34,062 nt of DNA from positions 155,792 to 189,853 of the forward strand of contig NZ_QAJI01000005.1 of the NCBI RefSeq assembly GCF_003852495.1, given 5' to 3'. The position numbers and the translations under genes were made by a program. Shown piece by piece: positions 8,989 to 17,070 of the stretch; positions within the stretch are counted from its first letter, which is position 1; each line of letters opens with the position of its first letter. The DNA comes from Taibaiella sp. KBW10. GTDB lineage: Bacteria; Bacteroidota; Bacteroidia; Chitinophagales; Chitinophagaceae. Under the pieces are notes generated by a model. The model made no database searches. It saw only the letters and a program-made list of their open reading frames with translations, and was not told where the DNA came from.

Positions 8989-9564
8989 ATGAATTACGAG
9001 CAAATAGAAATCCTCATTTTGGACAAATTACAAAATGAGCTGCCGCAACATCTTTCTTATCATAGTGTATCTCATGTGAAAGATGTTATTGCCGCAACGA
9101 TGTTTCTCGCGGCCGAAGAGGGTGTTTCTGATGAGGCATTTATCTTGCTGAAAACAGCTGCGCTTTTTCATGATACCGGATTCCTGCATGGTGCCCAGGA
9201 GCATGAACGGAAATCCTGCGAAATCGCAAGGCAATATCTTCCGGAATATGGTTATGAGCAGGAGCAGATTGAGCAAATCTGCGGAATGATTATGGCGACT
9301 AAAATTCCGCAAGACCCTAAAAACCACCTGGAAGAAATCCTGGCTGATGCCGACCTGGACTATTTGGGCAGAGACGACTTTTTCACCATCGGGGATCGTC
9401 TGTACGAAGAACTGTCGATGTTTGGTATCGTTAATACGGAAGAAGACTGGAACCGTTTACAGGAGCGGTTTTTGGAAAGACACCATTATTTTACCGCTAC
9501 CTCAATCCGGCTTCGAAAAGACAAAAAACAAGAACATCTTAATAAAATTAAAGCAAAATTATAA
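8989..9564 (+). CDS. HD-domain phosphohydrolase
   Basis: A 191-residue soluble protein of the HD superfamily, metal-dependent phosphohydrolases often active on nucleotides or cyclic nucleotides. Visible metal-ligand candidates are H25/H29 (YHSVSH), the H61-D62 doublet (LFHDTGF), H72 in the next helix and D120/D122 (LADADLDYLG). No signal peptide or TM is seen, so it should be cytoplasmic. It starts 40 bp after the third cyclase and is followed 5 bp later by the yitT-like gene. Because it trails three adenylate cyclases, it could degrade cAMP or a related nucleotide. That is inference from context; family membership alone does not specify the substrate. Confidence 0.85.
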   Translation: MNYEQIEILILDKLQNELPQHLSYHSVSHVKDVIAATMFLAAEEGVSDEAFILLKTAALFHDTGFLHGAQEHERKSCEIARQYLPEYGYEQEQIEQICGMIMATKIPQDPKNHLEEILADADLDYLGRDDFFTIGDRLYEELSMFGIVNTEEDWNRLQERFLERHHYFTATSIRLRKDKKQEHLNKIKAKL

Positions 9565-9569
9565 ACTCC

Positions 9570-10451
9570 ATGTCCGCCAAAATTCAGCATCAAGGCCCTT
9601 TATTCACCTCTTCGGATATCATCTATTTAATCTTAGGTGTGTTATCGGCTAGTTTTGCCCTGAAAAGTTTCTTAGTACCCAATCATTTCCTGGATGGTGG
9701 GGTAACGGGTATTTCCCTGCTGATCCATGAGGTCTTTCATGTAAACCTGGCCATGGTCCTGCTTTTACTGAATATTCCTTTCGTTATTCTTTCCGTGTAT
9801 CTGGTCGGAAAAAACTTTGCCGTCAGGAGCGGTTTGACCATTACCTTAATAGCAGTCATGCTTCAATTTGTGCCTTTCCCGGAATTGACCCACGATAAGT
9901 TCCTGGTATCGATGTTTGGCGGCTTTTTCCTGGGGGTCGGGATCGGTTTGTCGATGCGCGGCGGTGGTATGTTTGACGGGATGGAGGTATTGGCTGTCTT
10001 CACTTTTAAGAAAAGCAGCTTTTCGATCACGGAGATCATCCTGGCGATGAATATTATCATCTTTGTGATCGCTGCTTTATTCATGAAGGTTGAAACGGCT
10101 TTATATGCGATGCTGACGTATTATATAGCCAGCCAAACAACAAAGTACATTATTGAGGGTATTGAGGCCTATACAGGTGTAACCATCATTTCTGCAAATA
10201 GTGAGGAGATAAAAAAGGCGCTGGTCTTATCTTTAAACAGGGGAATAACGGTGTACAAAGGGGAGCGTGGTTTTATGAAAGACAGTTTCGAACACAGTAC
10301 CGATGTTGATATTGTCTTTACCATCGTAACCCGTTTAGAAGTACGTAAAATACAAAACATTGTACGTGCCATAGACCCTAAAGCCTTTATTTTTGTACAA
10401 ACCGTACGGGAACCACAGGGTGGTATTGTAAAAGAGATTGTAAAACACTAG
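9570..10451 (+). CDS. YitT family membrane protein (DUF161/DUF2179)
   Basis: The 293-residue protein has an N-terminal membrane region of about five to six helices (about 18-200). It contains family-typical segments such as FLDGGVTGISLL near residue 40 and GGGMFDGMEV near 130. A soluble C-terminal DUF2179 domain follows (about 205-290; contains GITVYKGERG and the IDPKAF region). The molecular function of the family is not established. The start is 5 bp after the HD gene stop, so the two genes are probably cotranscribed and may be functionally linked. It is the last + strand gene before a convergent terminator region. Confidence 0.88.
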   Translation: MSAKIQHQGPLFTSSDIIYLILGVLSASFALKSFLVPNHFLDGGVTGISLLIHEVFHVNLAMVLLLLNIPFVILSVYLVGKNFAVRSGLTITLIAVMLQFVPFPELTHDKFLVSMFGGFFLGVGIGLSMRGGGMFDGMEVLAVFTFKKSSFSITEIILAMNIIIFVIAALFMKVETALYAMLTYYIASQTTKYIIEGIEAYTGVTIISANSEEIKKALVLSLNRGITVYKGERGFMKDSFEHSTDVDIVFTIVTRLEVRKIQNIVRAIDPKAFIFVQTVREPQGGIVKEIVKH

Positions 10452-10562
10452 TTGTTTTAATAATATTATATGAAATCGCCTTGATGAAAACAATAAGCAA
10501 TCCATACAGAACAGATCGCTTAGAATAGGCCCTATAAATCCGGTGTTAAGAAAATCATTGGC

Positions 10563-10697
10563 TCGGTCGATAAAGGCGCAAACCATTGTCTGAGCGCAGC
10601 GAGTTTGGTTTGTGACCGACCGACACATTGATTTTTAGCCATGGATTTATTTAGCCTTGATTTTTTGGCGGTACCTTTTCCATCAAGGCAAAAGGTA
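10563..10697. repeat. Palindromic intergenic repeat-like element
   Basis: The outer arms tcggtcg (10563-10569) and cgaccga (10617-10623) enclose inner arms caaacca (10579-10585) and tggtttg (10606-10612). The apex carries the GC-rich gagcgcagcgag. About 50 bp later a second inverted repeat, tacctttt / aaaaggta (10672-10679 and 10690-10697), follows. Such compound palindromes resemble dispersed intergenic repeats seen in Bacteroidota genomes. Only one copy is in this window, so dispersal cannot be shown here. Confidence 0.45.
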
Positions 10698-10781
10698 GCA
10701 ATCGCAATAAATGGAAACCAAAAGGATAAAAAACTCCTTTTTTCCCAAAAGTGAATACCCAATTAATATTATTTTAAAAAG

Positions 10782-10818
10782 AAAAGGGGAAGACTTCCGA
10801 TTGGAATCTTCCCCTTTT
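10782..10818. terminator. Bidirectional terminator
   Basis: A 12-bp perfect arm (aaaaggggaaga / tcttcccctttt) plus an inner 4-bp ttcc/ggaa stem with a gatt loop and one bulged C. The arms end in A/T runs on both sides. It lies between the convergent yitT-like gene and the T9SS gene. Confidence 0.8.
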
Positions 10819-10823
10819 AGTAT

Positions 10824-10856
10824 AAAGAGCCAGCCTAAGAATAGCGCCGGCCCTTT
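10824..10856. terminator. Second hairpin, probable terminator
   Basis: The arms aaagagccagc (10824-10834) and gccggcccttt (10846-10856) pair with two mismatches around an 11-nt loop. It lies 29 bp past the T9SS gene stop on the minus strand, in tandem with the hairpin at 10782-10818. Confidence 0.5.
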
Positions 10857-10885
10857 CTTTTACTATTAAAAATGAAACGAATTGA

Positions 10886-11941
10886 TTATTGTTTCACTAC
10901 TTTACCAGCAAAAACATTTTCAGCACCTCTTACCACGATTACATGGTACAGACCTGCCGCAAAAGCACTTAAATCAATAGTTGCTTCTGTGCCTTTTACT
11001 TGCTGGTTGGTAACGATCTGTCCCAAGTTGTTGATGACCTTAACGGTCTCTGTACCGGACAAACCATATACCTTAGTCAAACCATTTGTTACTGTAGGCG
11101 CCAATTGAATGTTGCTACAGGCGACGTTTACTTTCTTAACATTACTGTATTCAAAAGACCCATCTCTGTCGATCATTTTCAAACGATAATAGTTGGCACC
11201 TTCTGCTGCATTAACTTGTGTATAGGCATAAGTGCTGTTATCTCCTTTAGGAGCCACAGTACCGATGGTTCTATACTCACGGCCATCCTGGCTGTTTTGT
11301 ATTTCATAACGGGCAAATTCTTTTTCTGTTTTACTTACCCAATTTAAAATAGTGTTGCAACCATTTGTTTTAGCTGAAAAATCGGCCAAGGTTACGGGTA
11401 GCGGTGCTGCAACAGTAGTCAGCACTTCACTTTTTGTATTATTTGCAGGTGAAGCATCAAGGTCACCGACACAAGAAGCAGAAAGTCTGTTTACCGTTAC
11501 ACTATACGGTTGTGTCTGGCCACCTGTCAAGGCCTTTACATAGAAGTTGATATCGCAGGCGCTGCCATCAGCCGCTGCGCCACCTGTATTTCTCAAGATA
11601 ATATAATCTGTTGCGGCATCAAAAACGGTCCAGATACCACAGGTCGAAGTAGGATCAAGGTAAGGCGGTTCAAATTGCATGTTGGTTGCAGACGCGATGG
11701 AAACGATCAATTCCAGGGTATTGGCCGGAGCTTCATCATCTCCGCTGTTGGCGAAGCGGAAGGAGACCGGTGTCGAAACGTTCACAACCAAATTTGTATT
11801 TGGGTTTGCAGAGGTAATTTGTGGGTTTGCATTTTGATTAATAGCCGGTCCACAAACTGGTATTTGTGCATTGGCCTGACTGCTTAATAAGATGCTTCCA
11901 CTTAAGCTTAGGAAATAGACGATTTTTTTCATGTTTTTCAT
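10886..11941 (-). CDS. T9SS type A sorting-domain surface protein
   Basis: The 351-residue protein has a signal peptide (about 1-26, ending ANAQ). An adhesion-like beta domain follows (about 40-175) with the motif GDDEAPANTLELIVSIA. A middle fibronectin-like segment (about 180-272; LADFSAKTNGCNTILNW, YYRLKMIDRDGSFEYS) is the one that commonly precedes sorting domains. The C-terminal T9SS type A sorting domain (about 275-351) has the typical GLYHVIV strand and the terminal AGKVVKQ. The protein is therefore expected to be exported by T9SS and cleaved or anchored at the surface. It lies 30 bp downstream of the large repeat protein, and its N-terminal domain resembles that protein's last domain. 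Role otherwise unknown. Confidence 0.88.
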   Translation of the reverse strand: MKNMKKIVYFLSLSGSILLSSQANAQIPVCGPAINQNANPQITSANPNTNLVVNVSTPVSFRFANSGDDEAPANTLELIVSIASATNMQFEPPYLDPTSTCGIWTVFDAATDYIILRNTGGAAADGSACDINFYVKALTGGQTQPYSVTVNRLSASCVGDLDASPANNTKSEVLTTVAAPLPVTLADFSAKTNGCNTILNWVSKTEKEFARYEIQNSQDGREYRTIGTVAPKGDNSTYAYTQVNAAEGANYYRLKMIDRDGSFEYSNVKKVNVACSNIQLAPTVTNGLTKVYGLSGTETVKVINNLGQIVTNQQVKGTEATIDLSAFAAGLYHVIVVRGAENVFAGKVVKQ

Positions 11942-11971
11942 TTTTAATATTTGAGTAAATGTTATCTTTTT

Positions 11972-14900
11972 TTAGTTGCCACTGGAGATTGTAGTTCCTA
12001 CTGTATTATTCGGTGTGAATACTTCTCCTCCGGCATTTGTTCTGATGGCGGCGGTTACCGATATGGTTGTAGACGTTGGTGGTGTCGTGGTTCTGGATAC
12101 GGTAAATCCTAGTTTTTGTACGGTTCCTGCCGGTATGGCTTCTGTCGTTTTCAAAACAAAAGTCAGGTTAGAACCATCTTCCGTAAAGTCCCATTTGGCA
12201 TTATCGACCAATTGTGTTCCGAAGATTGTAATGGAGGTCATCGTACCATTAGAGGTCAACGTATATCCGGAGGTCGGGCTTGGTTTTGCAATACGTACCC
12301 TGATCATGCTATTGGCAGGCATTGCTCCGCCATCGCCGATATTGAATACATTACACACGCCGTTTGTACTTTGTCCCAGATCCAGTACCGTTCTTCTGAA
12401 TTCGAAGGTCGGTGTAAGGTCGGGGAAGCGCTCTTTTACCAGTATATGCAGACTCGCTTTGGCACAAACACTTGGGCTGCCATTATCACATACAGTATAC
12501 GGAACGTCTACCGTACCGATAAATCCGGCTACCGGTGTAAACGTGAAAGAACCATTTGTATTTAAGACCAGGCTTCCTTTACCGGGAATCGTCATATTTT
12601 GAGTCGTCGCGATCAGGCTGTTTCCTTGTGCATCTACATCATTGGTCACCACATTTCCATTTACGGGAGCTGATTCTAAGGTGCTCACATAGTCATCGGC
12701 AGCAGTAAGGGTATTGTAATTATTAGGTGCTAAAACCGTAATAATTTCTTTAGCCGTACCACATTGACCACTTGGTGTTTCGCATACCTGATACTCCAGG
12801 GTGTCTGTTCCCACAAATCCGCCGGCTGGGGTATAGGTAATCGTACCATCTGCATTTACATTAGCCGTGCCATGCACGGGATGTGTTGCGATTGTCGGTT
12901 TGCCCAAGGTATTCGTATAGTTTACGGCGGCATCATTTTGTCTTACATTGTAAGTAATGGCCGTATTATTTGCAGTGCTTACGATATCCGGATTTACAAT
13001 CGGTTTGTTGCTAAACACTTTTTGATTCACGAGGTTAATTGTCAGTCTTTGCGTAGGACAAGGCAGCGGCATATCCGGAATACAAACCGGTATATCATAT
13101 TGATAAATACCTTCTACTGCACCCTGGAAGCTATAGCTACCATCAGCATTAACAGTCATCGTCGGCGTACTGCCTGCAGGACCCGCACTTAAGACTGCGG
13201 TACCATAGGTCGTTCCAGCCGGTACGATATCATTTGTACTAACATTACCCGGCACCGGTTGATTGATCAATCCCGCATTTGCATCAGGGTTGGTTACCGG
13301 TTTCGGCGTTACTAATACATACATCGTTGCTTTGGCGCAAGCACTTGGTGTGCCATTATCACAAGTAGAATAGGCTAACTCTGCTCTTCCAATAAAGCCT
13401 GCTACCGGTGTAAATGTATAGCTACCATCTGTATTGAGTACAAAAGTACCTTTACCTGGTATGGTTACATTTTGTGCGGCTACAGTTTGGGTATTTCCTT
13501 CCGGATCGCTATCGTTGGTTTTAACATTGCCGCTTACCGCTTTGTTGCTATACGTTTGGATATAATCATCCGCAGCGATAGTTATGTTGCTGCTGTATGT
13601 TGCGGGCAATACCGTAATGATCTGATAAGCGCTGCCACATTGTGATGGTGTTTGGTTATCACACACCGTATACCTGATGGTATCTGTTCCGATAAATCCG
13701 TCGGCCGGCACATAAGTAACATCTCCGGTAGTCATATTTATGGTAGCGGTTCCTCCCCATCTGGTATTACCGGGATTGGCACCATTAAGATCGGTAAGGG
13801 TCATTGAAGCGGGCACTAAGGCACTCGCACCGGTACCGGCATAGTCATTTGCCAAAGCGTGGATCACCAGGCTTTGATTTGATTTAACCGTGGCGATATC
13901 CATGTTCACAACCGGAGCGGAAGAGGACAGTGCCGGATCTTTTACGGTAATGGTTAGTAACTGGTTTACACAAATAGCATTTTCACATAGCGGAATATTG
14001 AATTGGTATACACCCGCTACTGTAGGCGTAAAGGTATAGCTGCCATCTGCATTGACTACAGGAACATCTGAACTTGGGTTTACACCGACAGGTACAGCCG
14101 CTGCATAGGTAGTACCGGCACTTACTACATCATTTGTTTTTACATTTCCGCTAATGGGGGTATTCAAATAACCGACATTGATATCCGGATTGCTCATATT
14201 ACAAGCCATGCCCGCAGTACCCGCCGGGATAAAGCGTGTATCTACAAAGGCGCCATATACATCGATGTACTGATCTAAAGCAGTCACCAGGGTATTCATG
14301 GAAATTTTGATTTCATCAAATGGCATTGTTGTTACAAAACCGGCATTATATACATTGGTATCGGTACCAATGAGGTTAAGTAATACTGTAAGATTTAAGA
14401 GATTAGATCCTGTTTTGCTTTCCTGCAATGCCCCATCCTTATACGTGGATATGGTAATACTGGGCAACAAGGAAGCTGCGATCAGGAAGTTGTTTCTTTT
14501 GATCACAAAACCGGCAAAGGTTCCTGCAGGATATTCATACTGAGGCACCGCTACACCTAAAGATGTAGTAGACAAAGCATTTACCGTATTATACAGGCGG
14601 CTGAAATCGGTTGTACTGGTAGAAACAACGTTCCACGGATCATCTACCTTACAAGCAGCACATACGCCACCGCTAATACCGGTATTGGCACCATTAATTA
14701 CCGCGCCATGTTGCGCTTGCGTCAGTACTTCTGAGGTCTGACAAGGTACACTGCGGGCGCAAGAGGTTTCCACATACGCCTCATATACCTTGATCGTTCC
14801 TAATACGTTGGCGGCGATCAAGTTGCTGACTTCCATTTGTACTTCGTCGAAAGCGACGCTACTGATCACACCCACGATTTGTCTCGGGCTGCTGCCACCA

Positions 14901-16426
14901 GTAAGGATATCGGTACCGACACCTGCCAGTAAAGCCTGTCCTGTACCGTCTTGTACCAAGGTATCATTCCGGTATAATTTAAATTTAATATTGCCCAGAA
15001 CATTCGCAGACAAGAGGGTTGTGCTTTCGATTTCAAAACCGGCATAAGAACCCGCAGGATAACGCTGCAATTGGTTTTTCACTGAAATACTACCGGTAGA
15101 TAATACGCCGGCGGTAAGGTCTATGGTCGCAAATGTGCTGCTGTTACCATCAATAAGATTATTGGTATTGTTGATTGCACATGCCACGCAACCGACACCG
15201 GTAACACCGGTACGTCTCGCATTCACATATACCGGGAAGGTGGGATTAGCCGTGTTTTTCAATCCTACAGGCTGTGCACAGGTAATATCACTGCTACAGA
15301 ACTGTTTCAGTACTAATCCGTAAATACGGGTAGTTCCTAAGGTAATGGCCAGGGTTTGGTTAAAAGAGATGCGCACGCTATTAAAAGATCCGTTGGGTAC
15401 AAATCCGACGATCTGGCGACCACTTCCGGCCAATAAGCCGGTGTTCAGCGCCAACAGATTGTTACCGGTTGCCGAAGCGACCAGCGTATCATTTCTATAG
15501 GCAGAAACGGTAATATTACTCAACAGCCCCAGATTCAACAGGTTGGGATTTTCTATATCGAATCCTGCAAACGTATTATTATAGGTGGTTACCGCATCGG
15601 AAATTTCAAACTCCGCATTAGCCGCAAGACCCACGGTCTGTACTACAGTAGCATAGTTTGTCTGATCGGTATCAACAGCAAAACCGGGATTGGTAATATT
15701 GGAATTAACCGCTACCAATGCATTCGTACCCGCTTCGGTAAATACCGGGTAAACAGGAGTGGTTACGGCTACATTAGTATTGCAAGCTAAAGCCGGGCCG
15801 GCACAATAACGTTCTACCACCGCGCCATATACCCGTAAGCCACCTAACAGGTTCAATACAGCACTCTGCTCGATCATAATACGGTTGAAATTTTGCGTTG
15901 TTTTAAAACCCAACCTTTGTCTGCCAGATCCGGTATTCAGGAGCGTAACACCCGCAAGGCCACCACTGAGTGTTTTGGTTTCTTTAAGCGTATCGCCCAT
16001 ATATGTTTTAACGACGATCTGCCCTAACAGATCCACGCCTAGTAAACCTGCATTGGGAGCAATGTCGAAACCGGCAAATGTGCCTGCAGCATAATAACCA
16101 CCGGTATTTTGTACCGTTATACGTGCGGTACCGCCCAGGGCAAGAGGAGACAGGACTGCATAGTTATTAGGATCGGCATCAACAGTATTGCCCTCATTAG
16201 AAAGGCTGGCTAATATTATTGTGGCGCCGGTCCAGGTCATCCCACTACCGGTTACAACTGTCGCCGCAACGCTATTAGTGCCCGTAACAGATAATAAAGT
16301 GGGGGTATTACAATTGGTCAATGGTGCCGTGCTTTGGGCAAAGCCGGGGGCGATATAAAATACCGCTGAGACTAGGATAAAAAGCCGCAGCCAATTTAGC
16401 CTATGATTAAAATAAAAATAGCGCAT
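11972..16426 (-). CDS. Giant modular surface repeat protein (Ig/cadherin-like repeats)
   Basis: The 1484-residue protein has a signal peptide (about 1-30, ending GFAQ). Four related modules fill residues 37-731; each has a [FY]AGF-[DEV]-I strand, a Y-x-[DN]-x-x-L strand and a late [VI]-Y-[GE]-A/L strand. Six Ig/cadherin-like modules follow at 746-1331, with recurring GNVxTND, NxDGSYTFTP and GFIG-x-x-x-x-Y-x-[VT]-C-[DE] motifs. A final beta domain (about 1336-1484) contains GDGGAMPANSM. No T9SS sorting domain ends the protein. Cysteines recur in each module. It is likely cell-surface or extracellular, and adhesion is a guess from architecture. It heads a two-gene unit with the T9SS protein downstream. 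Confidence 0.88.
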   Translation of the reverse strand: MRYFYFNHRLNWLRLFILVSAVFYIAPGFAQSTAPLTNCNTPTLLSVTGTNSVAATVVTGSGMTWTGATIILASLSNEGNTVDADPNNYAVLSPLALGGTARITVQNTGGYYAAGTFAGFDIAPNAGLLGVDLLGQIVVKTYMGDTLKETKTLSGGLAGVTLLNTGSGRQRLGFKTTQNFNRIMIEQSAVLNLLGGLRVYGAVVERYCAGPALACNTNVAVTTPVYPVFTEAGTNALVAVNSNITNPGFAVDTDQTNYATVVQTVGLAANAEFEISDAVTTYNNTFAGFDIENPNLLNLGLLSNITVSAYRNDTLVASATGNNLLALNTGLLAGSGRQIVGFVPNGSFNSVRISFNQTLAITLGTTRIYGLVLKQFCSSDITCAQPVGLKNTANPTFPVYVNARRTGVTGVGCVACAINNTNNLIDGNSSTFATIDLTAGVLSTGSISVKNQLQRYPAGSYAGFEIESTTLLSANVLGNIKFKLYRNDTLVQDGTGQALLAGVGTDILTGGSSPRQIVGVISSVAFDEVQMEVSNLIAANVLGTIKVYEAYVETSCARSVPCQTSEVLTQAQHGAVINGANTGISGGVCAACKVDDPWNVVSTSTTDFSRLYNTVNALSTTSLGVAVPQYEYPAGTFAGFVIKRNNFLIAASLLPSITISTYKDGALQESKTGSNLLNLTVLLNLIGTDTNVYNAGFVTTMPFDEIKISMNTLVTALDQYIDVYGAFVDTRFIPAGTAGMACNMSNPDINVGYLNTPISGNVKTNDVVSAGTTYAAAVPVGVNPSSDVPVVNADGSYTFTPTVAGVYQFNIPLCENAICVNQLLTITVKDPALSSSAPVVNMDIATVKSNQSLVIHALANDYAGTGASALVPASMTLTDLNGANPGNTRWGGTATINMTTGDVTYVPADGFIGTDTIRYTVCDNQTPSQCGSAYQIITVLPATYSSNITIAADDYIQTYSNKAVSGNVKTNDSDPEGNTQTVAAQNVTIPGKGTFVLNTDGSYTFTPVAGFIGRAELAYSTCDNGTPSACAKATMYVLVTPKPVTNPDANAGLINQPVPGNVSTNDIVPAGTTYGTAVLSAGPAGSTPTMTVNADGSYSFQGAVEGIYQYDIPVCIPDMPLPCPTQRLTINLVNQKVFSNKPIVNPDIVSTANNTAITYNVRQNDAAVNYTNTLGKPTIATHPVHGTANVNADGTITYTPAGGFVGTDTLEYQVCETPSGQCGTAKEIITVLAPNNYNTLTAADDYVSTLESAPVNGNVVTNDVDAQGNSLIATTQNMTIPGKGSLVLNTNGSFTFTPVAGFIGTVDVPYTVCDNGSPSVCAKASLHILVKERFPDLTPTFEFRRTVLDLGQSTNGVCNVFNIGDGGAMPANSMIRVRIAKPSPTSGYTLTSNGTMTSITIFGTQLVDNAKWDFTEDGSNLTFVLKTTEAIPAGTVQKLGFTVSRTTTPPTSTTISVTAAIRTNAGGEVFTPNNTVGTTISSGN
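12434..14191 (-). repeat. Duplicated three-module block (ABC-ABC) of Ig/cadherin-like repeats
   Basis: Six modules form two copies of an ordered triplet. A begins NPD[IA]N (746, 1046). B begins [VI]VN-[MP]-DI (about 839, 1143). C begins AADDY (951, 1242). A-type units match each other better than they match adjacent B or C units. The two C units share long stretches such as TIPGKG and NGSFTFTPVAGFIG-like strands. Block 1 is about 13307-14191 and block 2 about 12434-13291. Confidence 0.8.
14234..16318 (-). repeat. Four tandem ~170-residue modules in the giant protein
   Basis: Residues 37-208, 215-377, 383-556 and 562-731 are four copies of one module. Each has the AGF strand (118, 287, 462, 638), then Y-x-x-D/G-x-L-x-x-x-x-[TS]-x, a GF/GV strand and a closing VYGA/IYGL/VYEA/VYGA strand. 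Similarity is at protein level and the copies are diverged. Confidence 0.8.
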
Positions 16427-17070
16427 AAAATATTTTTTAGATGATTATATAATAAATATTTTTTCCAATACTTAACCGCATAACACGGCCCTATCCATAA
16501 TGAATAGCCTATCGGAAAGCAATTAATGGCGCAATTTTTTTGACAAAAAAGCGCACGAAGCCGATAGCATAAATGCTATACAATGAATACAGTTAAAAGA
16601 AGGCATCCAGCCTTAGAAAAAAGAAAAAGAAACGCGCTTAGGAACAAGGCACGCCGTTAGACAGATTACTGCCGAAGTAAATAATAGTTCATAGCTTTCA
16701 TTTTTAAATGTGAAAAAGTACCATATCTTCCCTTTTTGGAAAGACACATTTAATACAGCTCATATTCTTTTTTTTAAATAGGTATAATATTTCAGTACAT
16801 TTAAAAAATGTAAAGCAAAGATGTGTAGTACCGCATAAAACTTCATCCACATGTAGGCGGTGTGGGAAGAAAAAAACGGTAACTTTTTTTTAAATAGGAA
16901 AAAGGTAGTTAGTGACAACTATTACCAGGAAACGCAAGACTGTTTTGGATATTATACATTAAAAAAATGATATTATACTCCATAACTACATCATACATAG
17001 CTACTAATAAACTGTTAATGTAAAGTTAGTCAAATTAACTAACAAAAGTTCAAAGTTGCGAAATATTTTT
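16427..17070. other. Long intergenic region with inverted repeats
   Basis: This 644-bp AT-rich gap between two minus-strand genes has no convincing ORF. It contains nested inverted repeats at 16509-16579 and a small hairpin at 17025-17043 (gttagt / actaac). It must contain the promoter of the giant surface gene, but I found no TTTG-N19-TAnnTTTG pair with correct spacing. Confidence 0.6.
16509..16579 (-). promoter_or_regulatory. Nested inverted repeats in putative leader of surface-protein operon
   Basis: The outer arms ctatcgg (16509-16515) and ccgatag (16561-16567) enclose gcgc + T run / A run + gcgc arms (16529-16554). Overlapping the 3' arm is a perfect palindrome, atagcat-aa-atgctat (16564-16579). 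It lies 83-153 bp upstream of the giant protein start and could be an RNA structure or an operator. Function is not known. Confidence 0.4.

Larger units (their letters stand above)
10452..10885. other. Intergenic region between convergent genes
   Basis: This 434-bp gap holds no supportable gene. It contains a palindromic repeat-like element (about 10563-10697) and two terminator hairpins (10782-10818 and 10824-10856). A 76-codon minus-strand frame across the repeat looks spurious. Confidence 0.7.

Noticed and set aside
10532-10762. 76-codon minus-strand frame
   Set aside because: It spans the palindromic repeat and lacks any protein-like features; most likely spurious.
11976-12602. 208-codon + strand open frame opposite the giant surface gene
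   Set aside because: It is a shadow of the minus-strand repeat gene, has no recognisable domain, and other antisense frames recur with the same repeat modules.
17025-17043. gttagt / actaac inverted repeat as terminator of the Crp/Fnr gene
   Set aside because: Only a 6-bp AT-rich stem with a weak TTT; not strong enough to call.
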